In this document: positions 24,800-32,362 of the stretch, piece after piece
How the letters are laid out: each line of letters starts with the position of its first letter
How positions within the stretch are numbered: position 1 is the stretch's first letter
NCBI GenBank assembly: GCA_944387915.1
Contig: CALXGT010000063.1
Span: 1-50,763, forward strand
Length of the DNA: 50,763 nt
Reading direction: 5' to 3'
Source: an uncultured Clostridia bacterium
Lineage (GTDB): Bacteria > Bacillota > Clostridia > Oscillospirales > Ruminococcaceae
Notes under the pieces: model-generated
Told to the model about the DNA's origin: nothing
Databases searched by the model: none
The model's input: the letters and a program-made list of their open reading frames with translations, nothing else
Program-made: the position numbers and the translations under genes

Positions 24800-24819
24800 A
24801 TTTCAAATTTTCTTGAAAT
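24800..24819. promoter_or_regulatory. Candidate SdpR-like operator, upstream site
   Basis: ATTTCAA and TTGAAAT form seven-base arms around six bases, just upstream of the operon -35. The core TTCAA/TTGAA matches the downstream site. It also lies about 25 bases ahead of the divergent gltX -35. Confidence 0.55.
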
Positions 24820-24843
24820 GCTTTTCAAAATCCTTGGAAACGA

Positions 24844-24872
24844 TTGACAGGCAGGAAGAAAAAGGGTACAAT
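24844..24872 (+). promoter_or_regulatory. Sigma-A promoter of gltX
   Basis: TTGACA (24844-24849) and TACAAT (24867-24872) with a 17-base spacer, 30 bases ahead of the gltX start. Confidence 0.85.
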
Positions 24873-24902
24873 AGCGGTATATTGTTAAGCGGAGGCTTGT
24901 TT

Positions 24903-26354
24903 ATGGAGAAAACAGTCAGAACCCGGTTTGCACCCAGTCCTACCGGGTATATGCACATCGGTAATTTGCGGACAGCGCTTTACACCTATCTGGTCGCAAA
25001 GAAAAATAAGGGGAAATTTATTCTTCGAATCGAAGATACCGACCAGGAGCGCTATGTGGAAGGCGCTGTGGATGTCATTTATAATACTTTGAAAAAAACG
25101 GGGCTTGTGTGGGATGAGGGCCCGGATATTGGCGGACCTTACGGCCCTTATGTGCAAAGCCAGCGGATGGATATGTTTAAGGAGTACGCCTTAAAGCTGG
25201 TGGAAAGCGGACATGCCTATTATTGCTTCTGTGACAAGGAGCGCCTCGAGGAAGTTCGGACGATCCAGCAGGCTTCCGGAATGGTTCCCAAATACGATGG
25301 CCATTGCAGAAATTTATCTCCCGAGGAAGTGAAGGAAAAGCTGGACGCGGGAATTCCCTATGTCATCCGGCAAAAATGTCCTACCGAGGGGACGACCACC
25401 TTCCATGACGAGGTATTCGGGGACATTACGGTAGAAAATTCCACCTTGGATGACCAGATTCTCATTAAGGCCGACGGGATGCCCACCTACAATTTTGCTA
25501 ACGTGGTAGACGACCACACTATGCACATCACCCATGTGATCCGGGGCAACGAGTATCTTTCCTCGACGCCTAAATACAACCTGCTTTACGAGGCGTTTGG
25601 TTGGGAGATTCCCGTATATATCCATGTCTGCCCGGTGATGAAGAACGCCAACGAAAAGCTTTCGAAAAGAAACGGCGACGCTTCTTTCGAGGATTTGGTA
25701 GAAAAAGGATACCTGGAGGAGGCGGTATTGAATTATATCGCGCTGCTGGGATGGTCGCCGAAAGGGGAAAACGAAATCTTTTCCCTCGAGGAATTGATTG
25801 ATGTTTTTGATGTTTCCGGAATTTCCCGCTCTCCGGCGATTTTTGACCCTGTGAAATTAAAGGCTATCAACGGCGCCTATATTCGGAAGCTTTCGGTGGA
25901 AGAGTTTGTAAAGCGGGCCTTGCCTTATATTCGGGAAGGCTGTAAGAAAGAAGATGTGGACCTTCACCTTTTGGGAGAGCTTTTACAGCCGCGAACGGAG
26001 CTCTTTACCGAGATTCCGGAGCAGATCGATTTTATCGACGCTCTTCCTGATTACGATATCGGGATGTATACCCATAAAAAGATGAAAACCAATAGCGAAA
26101 CATCCCTGATCGCTTTGAAGGCGATTCGGGAAACTCTTGCCCCTCTCGCTGATTGGAAATTAGAAACCATCCATGACGCGCTGTTTGCGCTCATCGAAAA
26201 GATGGGAGTAAAAAACGGGTATATTCTTTGGCCTTTGCGGGTCGCGGTTTCGGGAAAACAGTTCACCCCCGGCGGCGGCGTGGAGCTGGCAGAGATCTTA
26301 GGCAAGGAAGAGACCCTTCGGCGGCTGGATATCGGCATTGAGAAACTGTCATAA
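24903..26354 (+). CDS. gltX: Glutamyl-tRNA synthetase
   Basis: 483 residues from ATG at 24903, which has GGAGG seven bases ahead; an upstream in-frame ATG at 24813 lies before the promoter and is rejected. The class I motifs are HIGN (in [17 protein letters not shown]) and KLSKRNGD, the KMSKS equivalent. It charges tRNA-Glu and, in most Firmicutes, also mischarges tRNA-Gln for later amidation. It has its own promoter and a strong terminator, so it is monocistronic. Confidence 0.97.
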   Translation: MEKTVRTRFAPSPTGYMHIGNLRTALYTYLVAKKNKGKFILRIEDTDQERYVEGAVDVIYNTLKKTGLVWDEGPDIGGPYGPYVQSQRMDMFKEYALKLVESGHAYYCFCDKERLEEVRTIQQASGMVPKYDGHCRNLSPEEVKEKLDAGIPYVIRQKCPTEGTTTFHDEVFGDITVENSTLDDQILIKADGMPTYNFANVVDDHTMHITHVIRGNEYLSSTPKYNLLYEAFGWEIPVYIHVCPVMKNANEKLSKRNGDASFEDLVEKGYLEEAVLNYIALLGWSPKGENEIFSLEELIDVFDVSGISRSPAIFDPVKLKAINGAYIRKLSVEEFVKRALPYIREGCKKEDVDLHLLGELLQPRTELFTEIPEQIDFIDALPDYDIGMYTHKKMKTNSETSLIALKAIRETLAPLADWKLETIHDALFALIEKMGVKNGYILWPLRVAVSGKQFTPGGGVELAEILGKEETLRRLDIGIEKLS

Positions 26355-26366
26355 ATAAAGAAGAGA

Positions 26367-26400
26367 GGATACCCTTCTAAAAACAGAGGGTATCCTTTTT
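26367..26400 (+). terminator. Rho-independent terminator after gltX
   Basis: GGATACCCT pairs with AGGGTATCC with a short bulged extension, followed by five T. Confidence 0.85.
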
Positions 26401-26412
26401 CGGTGAAAAAAT

Positions 26413-27246
26413 ATGGAGTTAACAACAAAAACGAGACTTGGAAAAGCCGAAAAACAGTGGATCGAGGAAATCTTTGCGACTCCTTGGCAGAAAAAGGATC
26501 TCGTTTTTACGGCGAAAGAAAGAGGAAAAATTGTCGGGATCGCCGTCTTACGGCAAAACCCGAAGATTTTGCCGTATCCCCACCAGTTGGCTATCGGTGT
26601 AAAGCCTCAGTTTCGCAGGCAGGGATTCGGGAGCGCCATAGTAGAGGAGATTCGAACCCAGTTTTCCAATGAAAGCATGATCGCCTTTATTGATTCCGAT
26701 AATTTTTCTGCAAAAGCATTTGCCGAGAAGGTGGGCTTTTCGTTTGTGGGAAACCGGTATGTTGAGCTTTTCGAACGGGAACGCTTTTTGTACGATAAGC
26801 ATGGATACCTCGTAGGGAGCATTCTGCCTGTTTCCTCTTTGTCGGCTAGCCAGATTCGGAAGCTGAAAGATTTTTGCGACAGAGAGCTTTCCACTTTTCA
26901 TTTTCTGACGATAGGTCGCCATCGACATGGATTTCCTGTGCAAACAGAATATTTTTGGGATGAAGTCTCAAAGGAGCTTTCTTTTGTTTTGCTGCGAAAG
27001 GAACGGATTCGATGCGTTATGCTCTTTTCGTCCGACGCGAAAAAAGCGTCTCTTCAATTACTTTTTTCCGGGTGCAGCGGCGATGAAGAAGAGGCGTTCA
27101 ACTTTCAGGCGGATGTTATGGGACAGGTGTTAAAAGAATACCCGGCCGTTATGGTCGACAGTTTTGACGGTTATCAAAGCAGTATGATTTCCCGAAGCCT
27201 TTTTCTTCGCCCTACCAAACAATCTTTTTCGGTTTATATCCTTTGA
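26413..27246 (+). CDS. GNAT-family N-acetyltransferase with unassigned C-terminal domain
   Basis: 277 residues. The N-terminal 130 residues fit a GNAT fold: LAIGVKPQFRRQGFGSAIVEEI holds the acetyl-CoA loop (RRQGFG), and FAEKVGFSFVGNRYVELFERE is the usual end of the fold. The C-terminal half is not recognisable; it contains STFHFLTIGRHRHGFPVQTEYFW and ends with a basic stretch. The substrate is unknown. The ribosome site is weak, and the gene begins 12 bases after the gltX terminator, so either read-through or an unseen promoter must express it. Confidence 0.75.
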   Translation: MELTTKTRLGKAEKQWIEEIFATPWQKKDLVFTAKERGKIVGIAVLRQNPKILPYPHQLAIGVKPQFRRQGFGSAIVEEIRTQFSNESMIAFIDSDNFSAKAFAEKVGFSFVGNRYVELFERERFLYDKHGYLVGSILPVSSLSASQIRKLKDFCDRELSTFHFLTIGRHRHGFPVQTEYFWDEVSKELSFVLLRKERIRCVMLFSSDAKKASLQLLFSGCSGDEEEAFNFQADVMGQVLKEYPAVMVDSFDGYQSSMISRSLFLRPTKQSFSVYIL

Positions 27247-27263
27247 TTTTGTGGGTTCTGTGG

Positions 27264-27292
27264 TTGTAATTTTTTCAATTTCTGTTTATAAT
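27264..27292 (+). promoter_or_regulatory. Promoter of mgtE
   Basis: TTGTAA (27264-27269) and TATAAT (27287-27292) with a 17-base spacer. The transcript would have a leader of about 165 bases before mgtE. Confidence 0.7.
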
Positions 27293-27335
27293 AAGCTTGG
27301 TTATAAAAACCGCAATGACAGCAGTACGGAAAGGA

Positions 27336-27401
27336 TGTGAGGGTATGGATTTTAGTCCGGGGCAACGAAGTAGAAAAATAGTAGCCGTTTTATCCCTCAC
27401 A
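27336..27401 (+). promoter_or_regulatory. Putative structured leader of mgtE, no known riboswitch class
   Basis: TGTGAGGG (27336-27343) and CCCTCACA (27394-27401) form a perfect eight-base closing helix around a 50-base interior with CGGGGC (27358-27363) and GCCG (27384-27387) as possible inner pairing. It lies in the untranslated region of a magnesium transporter. It does not resemble the M-box, yybP-ykoY or fluoride consensus as I know them. A short reading frame from ATG at 27345, with GTGAGGGT ahead, overlaps the same bases. Confidence 0.4.
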
Positions 27402-27462
27402 GCTCAGAAAATTCGTTTTCGGCTTTGGGGGTATTTGATTGCCGCTAAAGGAGGGAAACAAA

Positions 27463-28800
27463 ATGATCGAACAGGTACTTTCTCTTTTGGAAAACAAGGA
27501 ATATGTTCAGGTTCGGGCACTGTTGGAAAAAATGAATCCGGTGGATATTGCGGATATCTTCAAAGAACTCAACTGGGAGGAGTCCATTAAATTTTATCGA
27601 ATTCTTCCGAAGGAAACCGCCGCCGAAGCGTTTGCGTATATGGAGCCGGAAACGCAAGAGGCCTTAATTGCCGCTTTGACCGATACCGAGCTGAAAGGCG
27701 TTTTGGATAGCCTTTACATGGACGATACGGTAGATATGTTAGAGGAAATGCCCGCCAACGTAGTAAAACGGGTATTGAAGGTCAGCAGCCCGGAAGATCG
27801 GGATATGATTAACAAGCTTTTGCGGTATGAGGAGGATACCGCCGGGAGCTGGATGACAACGGAATTTTTGGACCTAAAAAAGGAAATGACCGTAAAAGAC
27901 GCCTTTGACCGGATCCGAGTTGTGGGCGAGGAACTGGAGGACATCAACACCTGTTATGTCACCGACAGCAACCGTATCTTGGAGGGTGTGTTAACGGTAA
28001 GAGATCTTTTGCTCAGCAAACGGGATGTGAAAATTTCCGATCTGATGGATGAAAATGTAATTTACGTTAAAACCTCCGACGACCAGGAAGAGATCGCTAA
28101 AATTTTCCAGAAATACGACGTTATGGCGGTGCCGGTGGTCGATTCGGAAAACCGGCTGGTGGGGATCATTACCATCGACGACGCAGTGGATTTGATGCAG
28201 GAAGAGAACACCGAGGACTTTGAGCGGATGGCGGCGATGCTGCCAAGCGACGATACGTATTTGAAAACATCCGCCTTTACTCACGCGAAAAAGCGGATTG
28301 TCTGGCTTTTAATTTTAATGCTTTCCGCTACGGTGACCAGTAGGGTCATCAACCATTACGAGGCGGCATTTGCCGCGTTGCCTTTGTTGGTTTCCTTCAT
28401 CCCGATGCTGATGGATACGGGAGGAAACTGTGGAAATCAGACGTCCACGCTGATGATCCGTGGTTTGGCGCTGGATGAGATTCAGCTCCGGGATTGGCCC
28501 AAAATCATCTGGAAGGAAATCCGGGTAGCGGCCATGGTCGGTGTCACTCTTGGGGTGCTTAATACTCTGTGGATCTGGCTTTTGTACCGGGATTTTCCGG
28601 TGGCGGCAACGGTAGGAACTAGCCTTGTCCTCACCGTTTTTATCGCCAAAAGCATCGGGTGCACCTTACCCATTTTGGCGAAGACCTGTAAACTGGACCC
28701 GGCGTTGATGGCGTCGCCGATGATTACCACCATTGTAGATTGCTGTTCCATTTTTATTTACTTTAACATCGCGCTGGCAATTTTGCCGGTTTCGCCGTAA
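27463..28800 (+). CDS. mgtE: Magnesium transporter MgtE
   Basis: 445 residues from ATG at 27463, which has GGAGGG seven bases ahead. The order is an N-terminal helical superhelix domain (to about 125), a pair of CBS domains (about 126-250, with DLMDENVIYVKTSDDQEEI and VPVVDSENRLVGIITIDDA), a plug helix and five membrane segments. The pore-lining MDTGGNCGNQTSTLMIRGLA is diagnostic. It is a dimeric Mg2+ channel gated by intracellular Mg2+ through the N and CBS domains. The long leader suggests additional control at the RNA level. Confidence 0.96.
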   Translation: MIEQVLSLLENKEYVQVRALLEKMNPVDIADIFKELNWEESIKFYRILPKETAAEAFAYMEPETQEALIAALTDTELKGVLDSLYMDDTVDMLEEMPANVVKRVLKVSSPEDRDMINKLLRYEEDTAGSWMTTEFLDLKKEMTVKDAFDRIRVVGEELEDINTCYVTDSNRILEGVLTVRDLLLSKRDVKISDLMDENVIYVKTSDDQEEIAKIFQKYDVMAVPVVDSENRLVGIITIDDAVDLMQEENTEDFERMAAMLPSDDTYLKTSAFTHAKKRIVWLLILMLSATVTSRVINHYEAAFAALPLLVSFIPMLMDTGGNCGNQTSTLMIRGLALDEIQLRDWPKIIWKEIRVAAMVGVTLGVLNTLWIWLLYRDFPVAATVGTSLVLTVFIAKSIGCTLPILAKTCKLDPALMASPMITTIVDCCSIFIYFNIALAILPVSP

Positions 28801-28810
28801 TTACAGCAAC

Positions 28811-28844
28811 AAAAAACGGTATGACTTTCGTCATACCGTTTTTT
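28811..28844. terminator. Bidirectional terminator between mgtE and the lipoprotein gene
   Basis: A perfect 15-base stem with A-run and T-run arms, ACGGTATGAC paired with GTCATACCGT, and a four-base loop. Confidence 0.92.
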
Positions 28845-28869
28845 GTTATATGCCGGATGTGCTTGGCTA

Positions 28870-29295
28870 TTATGAATCGGCGTCATTTACGATTATGAGA
28901 ATATTAAGGACATTTTCGGAATAAGCGATGCTTAGCGTTACCTCATCTTTTTGCAAAATGGTCCCGGCAGATGCTTCGTTGCTTTCTGACGCGATTTGTT
29001 CGTATCCTTGTTCCAGCAGCTGATGGACGTAGTCTTGGGATTCTTCTTGGGATAGGTCTTTCATTACTACCTGATAACGGCCGCTGTCCGTATAATCACA
29101 CACATAGTCAATACTTCCTGTTGAGGGTTTTGGGATCCAGGAAGTAAATTCATTTTCCGGCCAGGATGTGACGAATTCCGGTTCTGCCGAAAGCGTCCAA
29201 TCAGATGAATCGGTGTCGGATAACCGGGTGGCGCATCCGCCAAAAGAAACTGCCAGCAAGAACAAAAAGAACAAACAGGAAAATATTTTTTTCAT
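28870..29295 (-). CDS. Small secreted lipoprotein of the PadR/HAAS operon
   Basis: 141 residues. The N-terminus is a lipoprotein signal: basic MKK, a hydrophobic stretch to residue 17, then the lipobox SFGGC with Cys at 21. The mature part is acidic and Ser/Thr-rich near its start, then mixed, with two Cys-poor regions. No domain is recognised. GGGAGG lies six bases before the ATG. It is the last gene of the operon, 12 bases after the HAAS gene. The lipoprotein nature is well supported; its function is not. Confidence 0.75.
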   Translation of the reverse strand: MKKIFSCLFFLFLLAVSFGGCATRLSDTDSSDWTLSAEPEFVTSWPENEFTSWIPKPSTGSIDYVCDYTDSGRYQVVMKDLSQEESQDYVHQLLEQGYEQIASESNEASAGTILQKDEVTLSIAYSENVLNILIIVNDADS

Positions 29296-29307
29296 CGGAT
29301 CCTCCCT

Positions 29308-29754
29308 TTATCTGCGAACCAGTTTGACTGCGAAAATTATAGTAAGAATTAAAAAGACGCATCCTGCGATCCCCAAAAACCATGAAATGTTAAAGGGTAG
29401 GGGAGAGGAAACCAGAATACCGGTCATACTGTTGGCTTGGCCGATTACATTGTCCGGCACTTGGTGTAACCGGGCAGAAAAAAATAATCCGAAAAATATG
29501 ACGGCGCCCAAAGCGCAACAAACGAGACGAACTATTTTCCCTCTTTTGGGGCGCTGTTTTATTTCCTCGAAAGGTTCCTTTGCGTTTTTGGCGAATTCTT
29601 TCGGGGATCCTAAGCGTGCCATCACTTGTTGCTCCGTTTCTCCATGCTCCAACGCGGATGCAAATATCTCCTGTAAATCACGCAATATTTCTCTTTTTGC
29701 GTTACCTGACAGGTTCAACTCTTTTTTTACTTGTTTTATATACTGTTCTTTCAT
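29308..29754 (-). CDS. HAAS-domain membrane protein (DUF1700-like)
   Basis: 148 residues. The N-terminal half is a helical HAAS-type domain: KEQYIKQVKKELNL, KREILRDLQEIF and EQQVMARLGSPKEFAKN. Two membrane segments follow (about 76-95 and 124-144) with a basic C-terminus. HAAS proteins are almost always encoded beside a PadR regulator and are thought to pass signals from the membrane to it. Here the start overlaps the PadR stop by four bases, giving the classical pair. Confidence 0.85.
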   Translation of the reverse strand: MKEQYIKQVKKELNLSGNAKREILRDLQEIFASALEHGETEQQVMARLGSPKEFAKNAKEPFEEIKQRPKRGKIVRLVCCALGAVIFFGLFFSARLHQVPDNVIGQANSMTGILVSSPLPFNISWFLGIAGCVFLILTIIFAVKLVRR

Positions 29755-30110
29755 TTTAATCCGTCCCTTTTGTTGTAGCTATCAATAAATCCATTGACAC
29801 AGTTTTCATAGTTTGACCAGAATGCGATCAACTCCTCCAATACCTCTTTCCCATGATCAGTAAGGGAGTAATATTTTTTCGAACCGCCGTTTGCTGCGGC
29901 GTGAGCTAATCGGCATTGAATGAGATTGGCTTCCTGCAAACGATACAAAATGGGGTAAATCGTTCCCTCTTTCGCGTATCCCAAAACGGACGCACTGCCG
30001 TTCAATTCCGTTATCATTTCGTAGCCGTAAGTTTCTTTCCGTCCAATTAAACATAGTAAAATCATTTCCAAGGAGCCTTTTTTGAACTGCTGCACATAAC
30101 GGTTATCCAT
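29751..30110 (-). CDS. PadR-family transcriptional regulator
   Basis: 119 residues from ATG at 30110 (GAGG eight bases ahead); a longer frame from 30131 would start inside the operator. LLCLIGRKETYGYEMITELN and KEGTIYPILYRLQEANLI form the PadR winged helix, and the C-terminal helix serves for dimerisation. It probably represses its own operon by binding the 16-base-arm inverted repeat that overlaps the -10. The partner HAAS protein may relieve repression. The signal is unknown. Confidence 0.9.
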   Translation of the reverse strand: MDNRYVQQFKKGSLEMILLCLIGRKETYGYEMITELNGSASVLGYAKEGTIYPILYRLQEANLIQCRLAHAAANGGSKKYYSLTDHGKEVLEELIAFWSNYENCVNGFIDSYNKRDGLK

Positions 30111-30125
30111 AGTTATCGCCTCACT

Positions 30126-30162
30126 TAGCATTACTATTTAGCATTACTAAATAGTAATGCTA
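30126..30162. promoter_or_regulatory. PadR operator: long perfect inverted repeat
   Basis: TAGCATTACTATTTAG (30126-30141) and CTAAATAGTAATGCTA (30147-30162) are exact reverse complements with a five-base spacer that itself repeats CATTA. It overlaps the first base of the promoter -10 and covers the transcription start. PadR sites often contain ATG-like and CAT-like half-sites in such arrangements. Confidence 0.8.
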
Positions 30163-30190
30163 TTATAATTGATGAAAGCTAAAATGTCAA
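30162..30190 (-). promoter_or_regulatory. Consensus promoter of the PadR operon
   Basis: Minus-strand TTGACA (30190-30185) and TATAAT (30167-30162) with a 17-base spacer, a perfect sigma-A promoter abutted by the inverted repeat. Confidence 0.88.
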
Positions 30191-30193
30191 TAG

Positions 30194-30233
30194 AAAAAAC
30201 TACCGCTTATCAAAAGACAGGCAGTAGTTTTTT
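30194..30233. terminator. Hairpin resembling a terminator, upstream of the PadR promoter
   Basis: AAAAAACTAC pairs with GTAGTTTTTT, with an inner GC pair and one mismatch. It is flanked by further T on the plus strand. Since the only adjacent upstream minus-strand sequence is a degraded surface-protein gene, it may be that gene's old terminator. Confidence 0.55.
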
Positions 30234-30275
30234 GATTTTTTAACCGATCCCGTCCATTCCCGCGTAAAGGGTTTT

Positions 30276-30509
30276 TTAAAAAACGGGATATCCGTTTTCT
30301 CCCATCTGCCAGACGGTTTCAAAATCGAAGCCTTCAAAATTTTCTTTGCTCTTCATTTTTTCACTTGTGAGCGACTGGACCGAAGCGAATAAAGCGCCGT
30401 CATAGGTGGCGGTCTCGGCGGTGGTGTTCAAAAAATAACATTGGTTCAGATTGTTTACATCGTAGGTAATTCCCGCTTGTGGGAGGTTTCCGCCCGCATT
30501 ATGGCAAAA
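30276..30509 (-). pseudogene. C-terminal remnant of a surface beta-helix/GLUG-type protein
   Basis: After an in-frame TGA at 30512-30510 the minus strand is open for about 77 codons to TAA at 30276. The frame has no start with a ribosome site. The peptide contains GITYDVNNLNQCYFLNTT and ends FDFETVWQMGENGYPVF, the kind of terminal repeat seen in GLUG-like or right-handed beta-helix surface proteins. No N-terminal part is found upstream, where the esterase promoter begins. I read it as the decayed 3' end of a larger secreted adhesin-like gene. A rearrangement that brought in the esterase genes may have removed the rest. Confidence 0.65.
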
Positions 30510-30580
30510 TCATATGTATACGTTTTCAATAAAAAATTTGCCTTTAAATTGAAATTATCAACAATCGTTTGAAAACAATC

Positions 30581-30608
30581 TTGACGTTCCATTGACATAT
30601 GGTATAAT
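30581..30608 (+). promoter_or_regulatory. Promoter of the esterase array
   Basis: TTGACG (30581-30586) and TATAAT (30603-30608) with a 16-base spacer and a TGG extended -10. It lies 66 bases ahead of the first esterase gene. The A/T-rich 70 bases upstream contain no other feature I recognise. Confidence 0.75.
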
Positions 30609-30674
30609 AAGTGGTAGAAGAAAACAAAGATTCCAAACTGCTTTTCATTCTAAACAAGAAAGGAAGAGGAAACA

Positions 30675-31490
30675 ATGGCGCTTGTTACAATTAACTTTGA
30701 AAGTCAATATCTCGGAAACAACCATGAAGTAGGGATTATCCTTCCCGATAAGCCCCGGGGAAAGACGCCGAAAGAGTTTTACGGAAACGGAAAAAAATAT
30801 AAGGTGCTTTGGCTTTTACATGGTACCTTTGGCGATTACTCCGACTGGATCCGCAAGAGCAACATTGAGTTGTATGCTTGTGAGAAAGATTTGATTGTGG
30901 TTATGCCCTCCGGCTTAAACGCCAACTACTCTAACTGGCCTGGGTTCGCTACCGGTTATATGATGTTTGATTATCTCTTTGATGAGCTGATGCCTTTGGT
31001 TTACGGGTGGTTCCCGGCATCCGATAAGAGGGAAGACAACTTCATCGCCGGTCTTTCCATGGGTGGTGGCGGAACCATTAAATACGCGGTCAACCATCCC
31101 GAAAAATTTGCGGCGGCGGCAATTTTGTCTTCCGCGCCGAGAAATATTGACGCTTACACCGACGCCGATGTAGTGGGACGGACCATCAACAGCGTCAACA
31201 ATGCGGGCGGACTGGATGCCTATAAGAATTCCTATGAAAACAGCTGGAGACTCCTCAAGGAAAAGAAAGATACCGGCGAACTGCCTCGTTTGTATTTCTG
31301 CTGCGGCGAAGCGGACGGACTGTATCCTATGTTTATGCAATTTAAGGCTTATGCTGAGGAAATCGGCTTAAACGCTACCTTTGAAACAGAATCCGGCTAT
31401 AAGCATGAATGGCGGTTCTGGGACAAATACATCCAAAAGGCGCTTACCTTCTTCGGTTTGGACCAGATGGACGCGGGTAATCCGTTTTAA
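30675..31490 (+). CDS. Alpha/beta-hydrolase esterase, tandem copy 1
   Basis: 271 residues of the esterase D / S-formylglutathione hydrolase-like family that also includes tributyrin esterases. The nucleophile elbow GLSMGG has Ser128. An oxyanion-hole segment, WLLHGTFGDYSDW, lies at about 48-60. The acid is expected at CGEADG and the catalytic His is in GYKHEWRFWD. There is no signal peptide, so it is cytoplasmic. The substrate is not shown by sequence; intracellular de-esterification of imported acetylated or feruloylated oligosaccharides is one family role. It is first of four copies; copy 2 starts 20 bases after it. The ribosome site is GGAAGAGG. Confidence 0.9.
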   Translation: MALVTINFESQYLGNNHEVGIILPDKPRGKTPKEFYGNGKKYKVLWLLHGTFGDYSDWIRKSNIELYACEKDLIVVMPSGLNANYSNWPGFATGYMMFDYLFDELMPLVYGWFPASDKREDNFIAGLSMGGGGTIKYAVNHPEKFAAAAILSSAPRNIDAYTDADVVGRTINSVNNAGGLDAYKNSYENSWRLLKEKKDTGELPRLYFCCGEADGLYPMFMQFKAYAEEIGLNATFETESGYKHEWRFWDKYIQKALTFFGLDQMDAGNPF

Positions 31491-31510
31491 TCGGCTCAGG
31501 AGGAGATAGT

Positions 31511-32338
31511 ATGGCACTTGTTACGATTAACTTTGAAAGCCAATATCTTGGAAACAACCATGAGGTAGGGATCATCCTTCCCGACAAGCCCCGGGGGAAG
31601 ACGCCGAAAGAGTTTTACGGAAGCGGAAAAAAATATAAGGTCCTTTGGCTTTTGCACGGTACGTTTGGCGATTACTCGGACTGGATTCGGAAAAGTAAGA
31701 TTGAGTTATACGCCTGCGAACGAGATCTGATTGTGGTGATGCCTTCGGCGCTGAACAGCTTTTATTCCGACTGGCCCACTTTCGCCACCGGCTTTGCGAT
31801 GGAAAGCTACCTGTTCAACGAACTGATGCCGCTTATTTACGGATGGTTTCCGGCTTCGGATAAGAGAGAGGACAATTACATCGCCGGTTTATCTATGGGC
31901 GGTACCGGTGCGTCGAAATACGCCATCAATTTCCCCCAGTACTTTGCCGGCGCCATCATTCTTTCGAGAAACCCCCGTCCTGTCTCCAAATTTACGTATG
32001 ATAACGGCTATATCGACGCGCGGATCAACAACAGCGTCAATAATGCCGGCGGTTTGGAAGCGTACAAAAATTCTAACGAAAACGCGTGGGATAAGCTAAA
32101 GGATAAGGTAAAAACCGGAGAGCTTCCCAAGTTCTATCTGGCTTGCGGCGAAGACGACGGATGCTATCCCGAGTGGTTGGAGTTTAAGGCGTACTGCGAG
32201 AGCTTGGGCTGGAAAGACGCGACCTTTGTCAGCGAGCCCGGTTACCGGCATGAATGGCGGTTTTGGGACAAGTATATCGAAAAAGGATTGGATTTCTTCC
32301 AAATCGGCAAAGACAAAGACGCGGGCAATCCGTTTTAA
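31511..32338 (+). CDS. Alpha/beta-hydrolase esterase, tandem copy 2
   Basis: 275 residues. Its N-terminal third is nearly identical to copy 1 (both MALVTINFESQYLGNNHEVG, then the same GKTPKEFYG), while the C-terminus differs from all other copies (DFFQIGKDKDAGNPF in place of TFFGLDQMDAGNPF). The elbow is GLSMGGTG, the acid region CGEDDG and the His region GYRHEWRFWD, so the triad is intact. The middle (RNPRPVSKFTYDNGY) is divergent and probably forms part of the substrate pocket. An AGGAGGAG ribosome site precedes it. It is expected to be translated from the same mRNA as copies 1, 3 and 4. Confidence 0.9.
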   Translation: MALVTINFESQYLGNNHEVGIILPDKPRGKTPKEFYGSGKKYKVLWLLHGTFGDYSDWIRKSKIELYACERDLIVVMPSALNSFYSDWPTFATGFAMESYLFNELMPLIYGWFPASDKREDNYIAGLSMGGTGASKYAINFPQYFAGAIILSRNPRPVSKFTYDNGYIDARINNSVNNAGGLEAYKNSNENAWDKLKDKVKTGELPKFYLACGEDDGCYPEWLEFKAYCESLGWKDATFVSEPGYRHEWRFWDKYIEKGLDFFQIGKDKDAGNPF

Positions 32339-32362
32339 CAGTAAAAACAAGGGAGAGAAGAT

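Noticed and set aside
24813-24902. N-terminal extension of gltX from the upstream ATG
   Set aside because: It begins ahead of the promoter, and the added residues are unlike any family member; ATG at 24903 has the ribosome site.
27336-27401. M-box magnesium riboswitch ahead of mgtE
   Set aside because: Location is right, but the conserved M-box core sequences as I know them are not visible; it is reported only as an unassigned leader.
30234-30275. Additional small gene between the PadR promoter and the surface-protein remnant
   Set aside because: No start, ribosome site or conserved peptide is visible in this stretch.
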